From the NCBI GenBank assembly GCA_046330255.1, contig JAXLTC010000001.1:992001-1056000 (forward strand): a stretch of 64,000 bases of DNA, given 5' to 3'. A model generated the notes under the pieces. That model did not search any database and was not told where the DNA came from. It was given only the letters and a program-made list of their open reading frames with translations. A program made the position numbers and the translations under genes. The DNA comes from JBBSBL01 sp046330255. GTDB lineage: Bacteria > Actinomycetota > Thermoleophilia > Solirubrobacterales > Solirubrobacteraceae. The first letter of the stretch is position 1, and each line of letters starts with the position of its first letter. This document shows positions 24,765-33,108 of the stretch, piece by piece.

Positions 24765-25834
24765 CAGGAGGCCCGGGCGCGCACCGGCCGCGTGACGCGG
24801 AGCACCCGCTTGGCAAGCGGGCGCGCGCCGCGCCGGTAGCCGACCGCGGCGGCGGCGCGCGGGCCGCGCGCGAGGGAGCGGATCTGGACGTGCGGGCGCA
24901 CGCCGGTGGAGAACTTGAGCTTCCATCCGTCGTCGTCGCCGAGCAGGTCGTGCGCGGCGATCTCCCCCTCGAAGCAGCGCTCGATCACCGAGAGCCGCAG
25001 CACCAGCCCCGGCGCCAGCCTGCGCCGCGACTCGTCGAACGCGGTCTTGACCAGCATCAGCTCGCCGGCGTGCAGCGCGCACAGGTCCCAGGCGGCGAGC
25101 CCCCCGTCGAGCGTCAGCGCCGAGCAGCGGAGCATGCCGGCCGCGTGCCAGTGGCCAGCCGCCTCGCGGTAGAAGCGCTCGACCGCGCCGTCCGCGGCCA
25201 TCGCCGTGCCCTGCTCGCCCTTCCAACCCGCCGCCTCCAGCGCGATCCCGCGATCGAGCTCGGCCTCGAGGTCGTCCGGCTCGTGCACGAGCGTGAAGGC
25301 GGCGTCGTTCTCGCGGCCCATCTTGCGCCGGAAGCGCTCGAGCGGCGCACCCCAGCGAGGCTTGCTCTCCGCGCGCCATGCGTCCAGCTCGCCGGAGGTG
25401 TCGACGACCGGCGAGAGGTTGCCGGGCGTCACGATCTCCCAGCGCGGGCGGCGCTCGCGCGCCGCGGCCAGCGAGCGCCAGAGCGCGCCATCGGTGGGCA
25501 GGGCCGGAACCAGCAGCTCCCGCGCGCGCGAGAACGCCGCCGCCCATGCCGCGCTCATCGCGTCCTCGTCCGCGAACGGCAGCGCCAGGCGCGGGGTGTG
25601 CACGTTGGCCAGCACGCTCCAGCGCGTCGCGCCGGTGCACTGGAGCGGCAACGCGGCGGCGAGCCGCTCGCCGCGCCAGACCACGCACACGCGCAGCGCA
25701 CCCTCGCCGAACGCGCGCCACCACGCCCGGTAGAAGCCGCTCAGCCCGAAGGGACCAGGGTCGAGCGCATCCCACGGCCCGGCGAGCTCCTCGAGCCGGC
25801 CGGGGTCGGCCACCCACTCGACGCGCTCCGCCAT
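24764..25834 (-). CDS. FemAB/CelD-like GNAT acyltransferase
   Basis: A 356-residue relative of the next gene in the operon. It has the N-terminal FGLSGFYRAWWRAFGEGALRV and LAAALPLQCTG, a middle EWEFLR-type basic segment (FRRKMGREND) and a C-terminal GNAT-like half with MLRCSALTLDGGLAAWDLCALHAGELMLVKTAFDES, APGLVLRLSVIERCFE and HDLLGDDDGWKLKFSTG. This order is that of 'cellulose biosynthesis CelD' acetyltransferases. It starts 1 nt after the epimerase stop (TGATATG). Assigned by pattern; acyl donor and acceptor unknown. Confidence 0.7.
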   Translation of the reverse strand: MAERVEWVADPGRLEELAGPWDALDPGPFGLSGFYRAWWRAFGEGALRVCVVWRGERLAAALPLQCTGATRWSVLANVHTPRLALPFADEDAMSAAWAAAFSRARELLVPALPTDGALWRSLAAARERRPRWEIVTPGNLSPVVDTSGELDAWRAESKPRWGAPLERFRRKMGRENDAAFTLVHEPDDLEAELDRGIALEAAGWKGEQGTAMAADGAVERFYREAAGHWHAAGMLRCSALTLDGGLAAWDLCALHAGELMLVKTAFDESRRRLAPGLVLRLSVIERCFEGEIAAHDLLGDDDGWKLKFSTGVRPHVQIRSLARGPRAAAAVGYRRGARPLAKRVLRVTRPVRARAS

Positions 25835-25835
25835 A

Positions 25836-26801
25836 TCAGGCCGTGGGCTCCGCGGCCGCGGCCTGCGAGACCTCGTCGCGCTGCCATGCGAGCGTCCCGC
25901 GCAGGCCGTCCGCGAGCGAGGTGCGCGGGCGCCAGCCGATCGCCCCCGCCGCGCGGTCAGGGTCCAGGCAGCTGCGCCGCACCTCGCCGGGGCGCTCGGG
26001 AGCGTGCGCGGTCTCGAAGCCGCCCGCGCCCAGCCCGCGCATCGCGGCGGCCAGCGCGACCACCGTGGTCTCGGTCCCGCTCCCGACGTTCAGCGGCTCG
26101 GTCCCGGCGGCGCCGGCCGCCAGCAGCGCAGCGTCCACCACGTCGCCGACATAGACGTAGTCGCGCGTCTGGCGCCCGTCCCCGTAGATCGTGGCGCGCT
26201 CCCCGGTCAGGAGCCGGCCGCAGAAGATCGCCACGACGCCGCCCTCGCCGAGCGGGTCCTGGCGCGGCCCGTACACGTTCGCGAGTCGCAGCGTGACGGT
26301 CGAGAGCCCGTGCAAGCGCGCGTACAGCGAGCAGTAGCCCTCGGCCGCGAACTTGCTCTGGCCATACGGCGCGAGCGGCGCGACCGGGGCGTCCTCGGGC
26401 GTCGGGAAGATCGGCGCCTCGCCGTAGATCGCTCCGCCCGTCGACACGTACACGACCCGGCGCGACCCGGCCAGGCGCGCCGCTTCCAGCACCGCGAGCG
26501 TGCCCTCGACGTTCACGAGCGCGTCGAACGCCGGATCGGCGACCGAGCGGCGGACGTCGATCTGCGCCGCGAGGTGGAAGACGACCTCGGGCCGCGCGAC
26601 CCCGAACGCCTCGCGCACCGCCGCCGGGTCGGCGACGCTCGCCTCGCACAGCCGCGCGCCGGCGGCGAGCGCTCCGGCGAGATTCGCGCGGCGCCCGGTG
26701 GAGAGGTCGTCGAGCACGGTGACCTCGGCGCCGTCCGCGACGAGCGCGTCGACGAGGTTCGACCCGATGAAGCCCGCCCCGCCCGTCACCATCGCCCGCA
26801 C
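25836..26801 (-). CDS. NAD-dependent sugar epimerase (UDP-glucose 4-epimerase-like)
   Basis: Extended SDR enzyme of 321 residues. Motifs: MVTGGAGFIGSNLVDALV (NAD binding), VFHLAAQIDVRRSVADP, the catalytic Thr/Ser-rich YVSTGGAIYGEA and YGQSKFAAEGY (Tyr-x3-Lys), RLANVYGPRQDPLGEGGVVAIF, and GDGRQTRDYVYVGDVV. This resembles GalE-like and UDP-GlcNAc epimerases. The GTG start at 26801 precedes the Rossmann strand by only two residues. It leads the operon with the two CelD-like genes and likely supplies nucleotide sugar to the locus. Confidence 0.9.
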   Translation of the reverse strand: MRAMVTGGAGFIGSNLVDALVADGAEVTVLDDLSTGRRANLAGALAAGARLCEASVADPAAVREAFGVARPEVVFHLAAQIDVRRSVADPAFDALVNVEGTLAVLEAARLAGSRRVVYVSTGGAIYGEAPIFPTPEDAPVAPLAPYGQSKFAAEGYCSLYARLHGLSTVTLRLANVYGPRQDPLGEGGVVAIFCGRLLTGERATIYGDGRQTRDYVYVGDVVDAALLAAGAAGTEPLNVGSGTETTVVALAAAMRGLGAGGFETAHAPERPGEVRRSCLDPDRAAGAIGWRPRTSLADGLRGTLAWQRDEVSQAAAAEPTA

Positions 26802-26904
26802 TCGCCGCCGTCCTCCACGCGCTCGGATTTCCGATCACAGCCTATGACGGCGCTCCGCGGCTCCCGCTTGAGGCCTGGGTGGCCGCGCCCCTCCGCGGCC
26901 CGTG

Positions 26905-26950
26905 GACGTTCGTCCGAGCCGCCCGCGCGAACCGCTCGACGTTCGTCCGA
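26905..26950. repeat. Two 13-bp direct repeats, possible operator
   Basis: GACGTTCGTCCGA occurs at 26905-26917 and again at 26938-26950, 33 bp apart start to start, about three helical turns. Each copy is also a near-hairpin (GGACG-TT-CGTCC in the first). They lie in the 254-bp gap between the divergent epimerase and Calx-beta genes, a place for a transcription factor. The rest of this gap shows no gene. Confidence 0.5.
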
Positions 26951-27055
26951 CCGGCCCTGGGCCGCTCAACCGACCCGCCCCGCGCGCCGACGACCTGAGC
27001 GGCCCGTGGCGACCGCCCGGTTGCCGGAACCGCAGAACAGGAGAGTGCAGCAGCG

Positions 27056-28207
27056 ATGAGGATCTCCACCACACGTCGCGTGACAGGCGCGCTCGCAGCC
27101 GCCGCCACGATGGCGCTGCTCGCGCCCGCGATGGCCCAGGGCCACGCGATGAGCTTCCACCAGGACAACTACTCGGTGAACGAGTTCGAGCCGTTCGCCT
27201 CGATCCGCGTGGATCGCACGGGCTCGGGTACGAGCCCCTACGTCGACTACGCGACCAGCGACGGCACCGCCAACGCCGGCCTCGACTACACGGCGACCAG
27301 CGGGACCATGGTCTTCGGGCCGAACGAGCAGCAGAAGAACTTCACGGTCGCGATCCTCGACGACGGCCTCGTGGAGGGCGACGAGACCGTCAACCTGGAT
27401 CTCTCCAACGCCGGACCCGCCGGCGACGGGCACCTCGGCGCGCGCACCCACGCCGTGCTGACGATCGTCGATGACGACTCGCTGCACGCCTTCAAGGTGG
27501 CGAACTACTCCGTCGACGAGAGCGCCGGCACCGCGACGATCGCGGTCGTTCGCACCGGGCTGACGACGGGCGCCACCTCGGTGAACTACGCGACGAGCGA
27601 CGGCACCGCCGCGGCCGGCGTCGACTACGACGCGACCTCCGGGACCCTGCAGTTCGCCGCCGGCGAGACGGAGAAGTCGTTCACGGTGCCGATCATCGAC
27701 GACACCGACGACGAGCCCGACGAGACAGTCAACCTGTCGCTGAGCGGCCCGGCCCCGGGGCCGGGCGCGCGCCTCGGGACCCCGTCGACGGCTGTCCTGA
27801 CGATCCTCGACAACGACGACGACGTGATCATCCCGACGGTCGTCGCGCCGAAGCCGCCGGCCGGCCCCGCCGCCATGCCGAGCCCGGTGGCGCCGAAGGT
27901 GGGCATGCTCGCCCCGACGGGCGACGGCAGGGGGTTCGTGGTCTCGACCTCGGTCGGCGCCGCCGCGCGGGTCGGCGCGGTCGTCGAGTTGCGCGTCGGG
28001 CGTCACCGCTACCACGCACGCGCCTCGGCGCGGATGGCGGGGGCCGGCAAGGCCCGCCTGCGGGTTCGCCTGAGCCGCCGCGCCCGTGCCGCGATGCGCG
28101 GCGCGCTGCGCCGTCACCGCGCGGTGACGGTCGTCGTGCGAGTCACCGCGGTCGACGCCAAGGGCGTCTCCCACAAGACCACGCGCACCTTCACGGTGCG
28201 CGCGTAG
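27056..28207 (+). CDS. Exported Calx-beta domain protein
   Basis: A 383-residue protein with a signal peptide (VTGALAAAATMALLAPAMAQG) and two tandem Calx-beta domains. Each has the block 'VDYATSDGTANAGLDYTATSG', FGPNEQQKNFTVAILDD or the equivalent, and GDETVNLDLSNAG...AVLTIVDDD. Calx-beta domains bind calcium through such Asp-rich loops (family knowledge). Residues about 255-300 are a Pro-rich linker, and the C-terminal about 85 residues are strongly basic (RLSRRARAAMRGALRRHRAV) with a beta-sandwich-like pattern. Likely an extracellular or surface adhesive protein. Terminator hairpin follows. Confidence 0.85.
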   Translation: MRISTTRRVTGALAAAATMALLAPAMAQGHAMSFHQDNYSVNEFEPFASIRVDRTGSGTSPYVDYATSDGTANAGLDYTATSGTMVFGPNEQQKNFTVAILDDGLVEGDETVNLDLSNAGPAGDGHLGARTHAVLTIVDDDSLHAFKVANYSVDESAGTATIAVVRTGLTTGATSVNYATSDGTAAAGVDYDATSGTLQFAAGETEKSFTVPIIDDTDDEPDETVNLSLSGPAPGPGARLGTPSTAVLTILDNDDDVIIPTVVAPKPPAGPAAMPSPVAPKVGMLAPTGDGRGFVVSTSVGAAARVGAVVELRVGRHRYHARASARMAGAGKARLRVRLSRRARAAMRGALRRHRAVTVVVRVTAVDAKGVSHKTTRTFTVRA

Positions 28208-28232
28208 CGCGGGCCGCAGTCCGGCGCTCCGA

Positions 28233-28266
28233 ACGGGGCGGGGCCGATCCGGCGGCCCCGCCCCGT
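28233..28266 (+). terminator. GC-rich hairpin after the Calx-beta gene
   Basis: Inverted repeat ACGGGGCGGGGCC / GGCCCCGCCCCGT, 13 bp with an 8-nt loop, starting 26 nt after the stop codon. There is no T tract, so termination efficiency is uncertain. Confidence 0.6.
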
Positions 28267-28295
28267 CGCGCGCCCGGGAGCCGCATTCGACTACC

Positions 28296-28568
28296 GTGGG
28301 ACCCGTGGAGCGGCGCGGAGAGCGCATCGTGGTCGAGACCGACCGCCACCGGATCTGCGGCACGCTGCACCTCCCGGCCGCGGGCTACCGCAGCCGCCTG
28401 ACCGACTACCTGAACGCGGGTGAGCGCGACTTCATCGCTCTCACCGACGTCGAGATCGCGCTGCTCGACGGGACGGCGCCCCCGAGCTCCCAGCCGTTCG
28501 TCGCGCTCGCCCGCGCGAAGATCGTGCTGGCGATGCCGGCCGAGCCGGCGGATCCGCCCCCGGGCTGA
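28296..28568 (+). CDS. Small conserved protein of unknown function
   Basis: A 90-residue protein with GTG at 28296 (or 28305) as start. The body reads IVVETDRHRICGTLHLPAAGYRSRLTDYLN, then RDFIALTDVEIALLDG and FVALARAKIVLAMPA. I recall similar short proteins in actinobacteria, where a beta-rich domain with the ETxRHxIxGTLxLP pattern occurs; no function is known to me. No signal peptide or membrane segment. It lies ahead of the hydroxylase gene, 58 nt upstream, and a TACC-type box before the start suggests its own promoter. Confidence 0.65.
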   Translation: MGPVERRGERIVVETDRHRICGTLHLPAAGYRSRLTDYLNAGERDFIALTDVEIALLDGTAPPSSQPFVALARAKIVLAMPAEPADPPPG

Positions 28569-28626
28569 CCCGCGGCCGCCCTCCGCCGCGTCCGCGCGCT
28601 CGCTACCCTGTCGGAGGAGACCCGCC

Positions 28627-29280
28627 ATGGCGATCGACCACGCAGAGCAGCTCGAGACCGCCTCGCGCAGCGACTTCCTCAAGGCGTCGCCGCGCATGTT
28701 CGACTCGAGGTTCCTCGATCGGCTCTCGCGGGTGCATCCGGTGGTTCCCGTGATCATCTTCGTCCCGGCGATCACGATCCTCTTCCTCGAGGGCGCGTGG
28801 CACATGGCGCCGCTCGCGGTGCTCGCCTACGCGGCGGGCGGGTACCTCTTCTGGACGCTGACCGAGTACTGGCTGCACCGGGTGGTCTTCCACTTCGAGC
28901 CGGAGCAGGGCATCGGCCGCCGCCTGCACTGGATCATCCACGGTGTCCACCACGACCACCCGAACGACCCGCTGCGCCTGGTCATGCCCCCGGGCGCGAG
29001 CGTGCCGCTCGCCGCGGGCTTCCTGCTGCTCTTCTGGGCGGTTCTGCCGAGCCCCGCCTGGATGGTGTTCGGAGCCGCCTTCCTGGCGGGCTACCTCGCC
29101 TACGACATGCTTCATTTCCACGTGCATCACCACCGGCCCACGACCCACCTGGGGCGCAAGCTGCGCGAGTTGCACATGCGCCACCACTTCCAGGACCACA
29201 CGACGGGGTTCGGCGTGAGCGCCCCCTTCTGGGACCACGTGTTCGGAACTGCGCCTCGGCGCGCCCGCCGCCAGGGCTAG
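28627..29280 (+). CDS. Fatty acid hydroxylase/sterol desaturase superfamily protein
   Basis: Membrane di-iron oxygenase-like protein of 217 residues. The His clusters are complete: HRVVFHFE, HGVHHDHPND, HFHVHHHRP and HMRHHF, arranged around four hydrophobic segments as in fatty acid 2-hydroxylases. The ATG at 28627 has GGAGGAG 7 nt upstream. It probably hydroxylates an acyl chain of a membrane lipid. It is followed after 24 nt by an unrelated membrane protein and then a FkbM methyltransferase. Confidence 0.86.
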   Translation: MAIDHAEQLETASRSDFLKASPRMFDSRFLDRLSRVHPVVPVIIFVPAITILFLEGAWHMAPLAVLAYAAGGYLFWTLTEYWLHRVVFHFEPEQGIGRRLHWIIHGVHHDHPNDPLRLVMPPGASVPLAAGFLLLFWAVLPSPAWMVFGAAFLAGYLAYDMLHFHVHHHRPTTHLGRKLRELHMRHHFQDHTTGFGVSAPFWDHVFGTAPRRARRQG

Positions 29281-29304
29281 GCGACCGGGCGGATCCGCGG
29301 TCGG

Positions 29305-30213
29305 GTGGCCGTTCCAGCCTGGATCGTCGGTGACTTCTGGCGCGACCAGATAGTCGCGCACGACCGCCAGCAGATCTTCCTGCTGCTGCTCGGCTTCCTG
29401 ATCTCGTTCGGCTTCATCCGCACCAGCGCCCGGCTGACCCGCAGCGTCTCCTGGTGGCCGGGCGGCGTGGTCACCGACTCCGGCGTGCACCTGCACCACC
29501 TGGTCTGGGGCATCGCGCTGATGATCGTCGCGGGCACGCTGGCGTTCGCGCTGCCGGATCGCGGACCGGGCCCCGAGATCGCGGCCGCCGCCTTCGGCGT
29601 CGGCGTCGGCCTGACGCTCGACGAGTTCGCGCTCTGGGTCTACCTGCGCGACGTCTACTGGTCCGAGCAGGGGCGCAAGTCGATCGACGCGGTCGCGATG
29701 GCGACGGTGTTCATGCTGCTCGTGCTCCTGGGCAGCCGTCCCCTCGACCTGGGCGCCGGATCGGCGACCTCGATCATCGCCGGGTCCGTGGTCACGCTGC
29801 TCATCTGCGGGGTGTGCTTCCTCAAGGAGAAGCTCATGCTCGGCCTGATCGGCCTGTTCGTGCCGGTGCTCGCGATACCCGGAGCCGTGCGGATCGCCAA
29901 ACCCGGGTCGCTCTGGGCTCAGCGCCGCTACGGCGAGCGCAGCCCCCGCAAGCAGGCCAGGGCGGAGCGGCGCTTCGGCCCCGGGAGCCGCCACCAGCGC
30001 TGGATGGCCGCGCTTCGCGACGTGGTCGGAGGCCGGTCCGGAGCGGAGCTCGCGCAGCGGGAGGCCGAGGAGGCGGCAAGTCGCCGCGAAGCCGCCGGGA
30101 CGGTGCGTGAGCGGGCCGCCGCTCGCGTCGCGGCCGGGGCACGCCCGCCGGCGCCCGAGCACGTCGGGGGAACGGCGCTCGGACCGCCCCCGGACGACGA
30201 AGGCGCGGCATGA
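29305..30213 (+). CDS. Integral membrane protein of unknown function
   Basis: A 302-residue protein with six or so hydrophobic segments in residues 20-200, including SGVHLHHLVWGIALMIVAG with a His-rich turn, and an acidic pair in GVGLTLDEFALWVYL. From about residue 210 the protein is hydrophilic, very rich in Arg/Ala/Gln and probably cytoplasmic, with helical or coiled-coil character (AELAQREAEEAASRREAAG). I do not recognise an enzyme family. The GTG at 29305 lies 24 nt after the hydroxylase stop. It overlaps the FkbM gene by 4 nt. Confidence 0.7.
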   Translation: MAVPAWIVGDFWRDQIVAHDRQQIFLLLLGFLISFGFIRTSARLTRSVSWWPGGVVTDSGVHLHHLVWGIALMIVAGTLAFALPDRGPGPEIAAAAFGVGVGLTLDEFALWVYLRDVYWSEQGRKSIDAVAMATVFMLLVLLGSRPLDLGAGSATSIIAGSVVTLLICGVCFLKEKLMLGLIGLFVPVLAIPGAVRIAKPGSLWAQRRYGERSPRKQARAERRFGPGSRHQRWMAALRDVVGGRSGAELAQREAEEAASRREAAGTVRERAAARVAAGARPPAPEHVGGTALGPPPDDEGAA

Positions 30214-31187
30214 GAGCCGGCGCGCTGACGGAGAACTCTGCACGCAGCGGCGAAAACTGGCAGGGTTGGCGGATGCCGCTGCTCGAGCGCGTGGTCGAAT
30301 CCGGCCGCTGGGACGCAGTCCACCATCATCTTCCGCTGCGCGTCCACTGGGTGCTCGACGGCCTCGCGATGGCCGCCGATCCCGGCAGCTATCGCGCGTG
30401 GCTGCGCGCGCGCCGCTGGGACGCGCAGGGCGCGGGCAACGGCCGCGAGGCGATCGTGCGCACGCGCCCGCTCGGCGGGGTGCCGGTCGTGCTTCGGGAG
30501 GACACCGCAGACGCCTGGGCCCTGTCCTCGGCGATGCTGCATCCGATGCACCGCCCGCCCGGCGGGATGCCCGCCGGCGCGAGGCTCGTGCTGGACCTGG
30601 GCGCGAACATCGGCCTGACGATGGCCGACTTCGCGCGGCGGCTTCCGCGCGCCCGGATCGTCGGCGTCGAGCTGTCGGGCGAGAACGCCGCCGTGTGCCG
30701 CCGCAACGTCGCCGCCTGGGCCGACCGCTGCACGGTGGTGGAGGCCGCCGTCTGGCCGCAGGACGGGCTTGTGAGCTTCGACCCGGCGGCCAACACGGAG
30801 AGCTTCCGCGCCGCGTCCGGCGAGCACGGCACCTCCCCGACAGGCGCCGAGAGCGCGCGCGCGATCTCGATCGGCACCCTGCTCGAGGAGCACGCCCCCG
30901 ACGGCCGGCAGGTCGACTTCGTGAAGATGGACGTCGAGGGCGCCGAGGCCGACCTGCTCACCCGGGCGACCGGCTGGGCCGAGCGCGTGCGCGCGATCTC
31001 GGTCGAGGTCCACAAGCCCTACACGGTCGAGGAGTGCCTGGGCGACCTGCGCAACCTCGGCTTCGCGGCGCGCCGCGATCCGCGCTTCCGCGGCTACCCG
31101 GGCGAGGGCATGCCGCCGGTGATCGGCATCAGGCTGCCGGCGCCGCGGCCCGCCCGCTCGTCGCGGCCGGCGCTGGTCGGCTCCTGA
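30210..31187 (+). CDS. FkbM family methyltransferase
   Basis: SAM-dependent methyltransferase of 325 residues. The FkbM core is LVLDLGANIGLTMADFARRL (motif I), IVGVELSGENAAVCRRNVAAW, an acidic VDFVKMDVEGAEADLL and VRAISVEVHKPY. Members O-methylate sugars, polyketides or lipid-linked glycans. The start overlaps the membrane protein gene by 4 nt (ATGA). The substrate is not visible; the operon partners suggest a lipid or glycolipid. Confidence 0.85.
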   Translation: MRAGALTENSARSGENWQGWRMPLLERVVESGRWDAVHHHLPLRVHWVLDGLAMAADPGSYRAWLRARRWDAQGAGNGREAIVRTRPLGGVPVVLREDTADAWALSSAMLHPMHRPPGGMPAGARLVLDLGANIGLTMADFARRLPRARIVGVELSGENAAVCRRNVAAWADRCTVVEAAVWPQDGLVSFDPAANTESFRAASGEHGTSPTGAESARAISIGTLLEEHAPDGRQVDFVKMDVEGAEADLLTRATGWAERVRAISVEVHKPYTVEECLGDLRNLGFAARRDPRFRGYPGEGMPPVIGIRLPAPRPARSSRPALVGS

Positions 31188-31208
31188 GCGCGCGGTCGCC
31201 GGCCGCGA

Positions 31209-32003
31209 TCAATCCAGCCCGAGCGCCCCGCCCGGGGGCAGGACCTCGACCCCGACGCCCGGCGCGACCCGCGCGACCGCGCCCGCGAACGCGTGCGGCG
31301 GGTCGGTCAGCGCTCGCGGCCTGAGGCGGTGAAGCGCGGCCGGGTAGAGCGTGCCCCAGTGGATCGGGACGGCGACGCGCGGGCGGATCAGCGCGGCGGC
31401 GTCCGCCGCTCGCCGGGGGTCCATGTGCCCGGCCCCCAGCGTCGGACCCCAGCCCCACACGGGCAGCAGCGCGAGGTCGAGCCGCGGCCGCGCGAGCTCC
31501 TCCATCTCGGGGAACAGGTCCGTGTCGCCCGCGAAGTAGACGCTCCGGCCGCCGCCCTCGACCACGAACCCGAGCGCCGGCGCGCGGTCGCCCCAGCGCC
31601 CGCGGCGCCCGTCGTGCACGGCCGGCCAGGCGCGCAGCACGGCGCCGCCCAGGCGCAGGGACTCCCCCGCGGCGATCTCGTCCACCGACGTGAAGCCCGC
31701 CCGGCGCAGCATCCGCCCCGCGCCGCGCGGAGCGACGATCGGCGTGCCCGCGCCGAGCATCCGCAAGGAGGGCAGGTCGAGATGGTCGTGGTGCAGGTGC
31801 GAGATCAGCACCGCGGTCACTTCGCGGCGCGCCTCCGCCGGCGGGTCCGCTCCGCGCCGGCGCAGGTGCGCGAGCCGGCGGCGCAGCACGGGGTCGGTGA
31901 GCACACGCGCGCCGCCGATCTCGAGCAGCGCGGTCGCATGCCCGATCCAGGTGACGCGCGAGCGGGCAGGCTGCGGGCCGGGCGGTTTCCGATCGGCGGG
32001 CAC
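31209..32003 (-). CDS. Metallo-beta-lactamase fold hydrolase (UlaG/NAPE-PLD-like)
   Basis: A 264-residue MBL-fold protein. Metal-site motifs: TWIGHATALLEIGG near the N-terminus, SHLHHDHLDLPSL (HxHxDH), YFAGDTDLF and the C-terminal VPIHWGTLYP. This set is found in the UlaG-like and NAPE-PLD-like lipid or cyclic phosphate hydrolases. GTG at 32003 is preferred; an ORF extension to 32066 adds a low-complexity tail. The upstream sequence CAGCAT ends 5 nt before the GTG, without a Shine-Dalgarno, which suggests a leaderless transcript. It is divergent from gpsA. Confidence 0.83.
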   Translation of the reverse strand: MPADRKPPGPQPARSRVTWIGHATALLEIGGARVLTDPVLRRRLAHLRRRGADPPAEARREVTAVLISHLHHDHLDLPSLRMLGAGTPIVAPRGAGRMLRRAGFTSVDEIAAGESLRLGGAVLRAWPAVHDGRRGRWGDRAPALGFVVEGGGRSVYFAGDTDLFPEMEELARPRLDLALLPVWGWGPTLGAGHMDPRRAADAAALIRPRVAVPIHWGTLYPAALHRLRPRALTDPPHAFAGAVARVAPGVGVEVLPPGGALGLD

Positions 32004-32098
32004 ACGTGGGATGCTGCCAGGAGATGCGCCGCCGAGACCGTCGCCACGGGGCCCGCCGCCCCTCACGCGCGCGCCGTGCCGGCGCGGAGGCTCGCGGC

Positions 32099-33106
32099 TT
32101 GAGCCGTCCCGCGCGCATCGGCGTCATCGGCGCCGGATCGTGGGGCACGACGGTCGCCTCGCTCGTGGCGGCGGGCTCGCCCACCGTCTTGTGGGCACGC
32201 AGCCCGGAGGTCGCGGAGGAGATCGCCGGACGCCACACCAACTCCCGCTACCTGCCCGACGCGTCGCTCGAGCCGGCGCTGGACGCCACGCACTCGCTCG
32301 AGGAGGTCGCCGCGCTGGCCGACGTGCTCGTGATGGCCGTCCCCTCGCACGGCTTTCGCGAAGTCCTGGCGATGGCGGCGCCGAGCATCCGCCCGTGGAT
32401 CCCGGTGGTGAGCCTCACCAAGGGCCTCGAGCAGGGCACCCGCCTGCGCATGACCCAGATCGTGGGCGAGGTGCTCCCCGGGCACCCGGCCGGCGTCCTG
32501 ACCGGACCCAACATCGCCCGCGAGGTGATGGAGGGGATGGCCGCCGCGGCCGTGGTCGCGATGCCGGACCAGCGCGTCGCGCAGGCCCTCCAGTCGACGC
32601 TGCACACGAGGCTGTTCCGCGTCTACACGAGCACGGATGTGGTCGGCGCGGAGCTCGCCGGCGCGCTCAAGAACGTCGTGGCGATCGCGGCCGGGATGGC
32701 GCAGGGCCTCGGCGCGGGCGACAACACCCGCGCGATGGTGATCTCGCGCAGCCTCGCCGAGCTCACGCGCCTCGGGATCGCGATGGGCGGCGAGCCGGCC
32801 ACGTTCGCGGGCCTCGCGGGGATGGGCGACCTGATCGCCACGTGCATCAGCCCGCACAGCCGCAACCGAACGGTCGGCGAGCAGCTTGCGCTCGGTCGCA
32901 CGATCGACGAGATCACCGCCGAGATGAACATGGTGGCCGAGGGCGTCAAGAGCTCGCGCGTCGTGATGGATCTCGCGCGCGAGCACGACGTCGAGATGCC
33001 GATCGCGCGCGAGGTGTTCGGCGTCTGCCACGAGGGCCGCACGCCGCGCGAGGCGTTCCGCGGCCTGCTGCGCGTCACCCCGACGACCGAGCTGGCGGCG
33101 GGCTGA
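32099..33106 (+). CDS. gpsA: Glycerol-3-phosphate dehydrogenase [NAD(P)+]
   Basis: Reduces dihydroxyacetone phosphate to sn-glycerol-3-phosphate, the backbone for phospholipids. 335 residues from the TTG at 32099, which has GGAGG 8 nt upstream; this matches the usual family length (330-340). Motifs: RIGVIGAGSWGTTVASLVA (NAD binding), LTGPNIAREV, the catalytic Lys region ELAGALKNVVAIAAGMAQGLGAGDNTRA and GMGDLIATCISPHSRNRTVGEQLA. Longer starts at 32006 or 32024 are possible but add Arg-rich, unlike-family sequence. It is followed 2 nt later by WS/DGAT, consistent with glycerolipid metabolism. Confidence 0.94.
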   Translation: MSRPARIGVIGAGSWGTTVASLVAAGSPTVLWARSPEVAEEIAGRHTNSRYLPDASLEPALDATHSLEEVAALADVLVMAVPSHGFREVLAMAAPSIRPWIPVVSLTKGLEQGTRLRMTQIVGEVLPGHPAGVLTGPNIAREVMEGMAAAAVVAMPDQRVAQALQSTLHTRLFRVYTSTDVVGAELAGALKNVVAIAAGMAQGLGAGDNTRAMVISRSLAELTRLGIAMGGEPATFAGLAGMGDLIATCISPHSRNRTVGEQLALGRTIDEITAEMNMVAEGVKSSRVVMDLAREHDVEMPIAREVFGVCHEGRTPREAFRGLLRVTPTTELAAG

Positions 33107-33108
33107 GC

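Noticed and set aside
27001..27030. gcccggttgccgg resembles the 3' end of a GEMM riboswitch before the Calx-beta gene
   Set aside because: The CGCAAAGCC core and the GNRA-capped helix are absent upstream, so it is not an aptamer.
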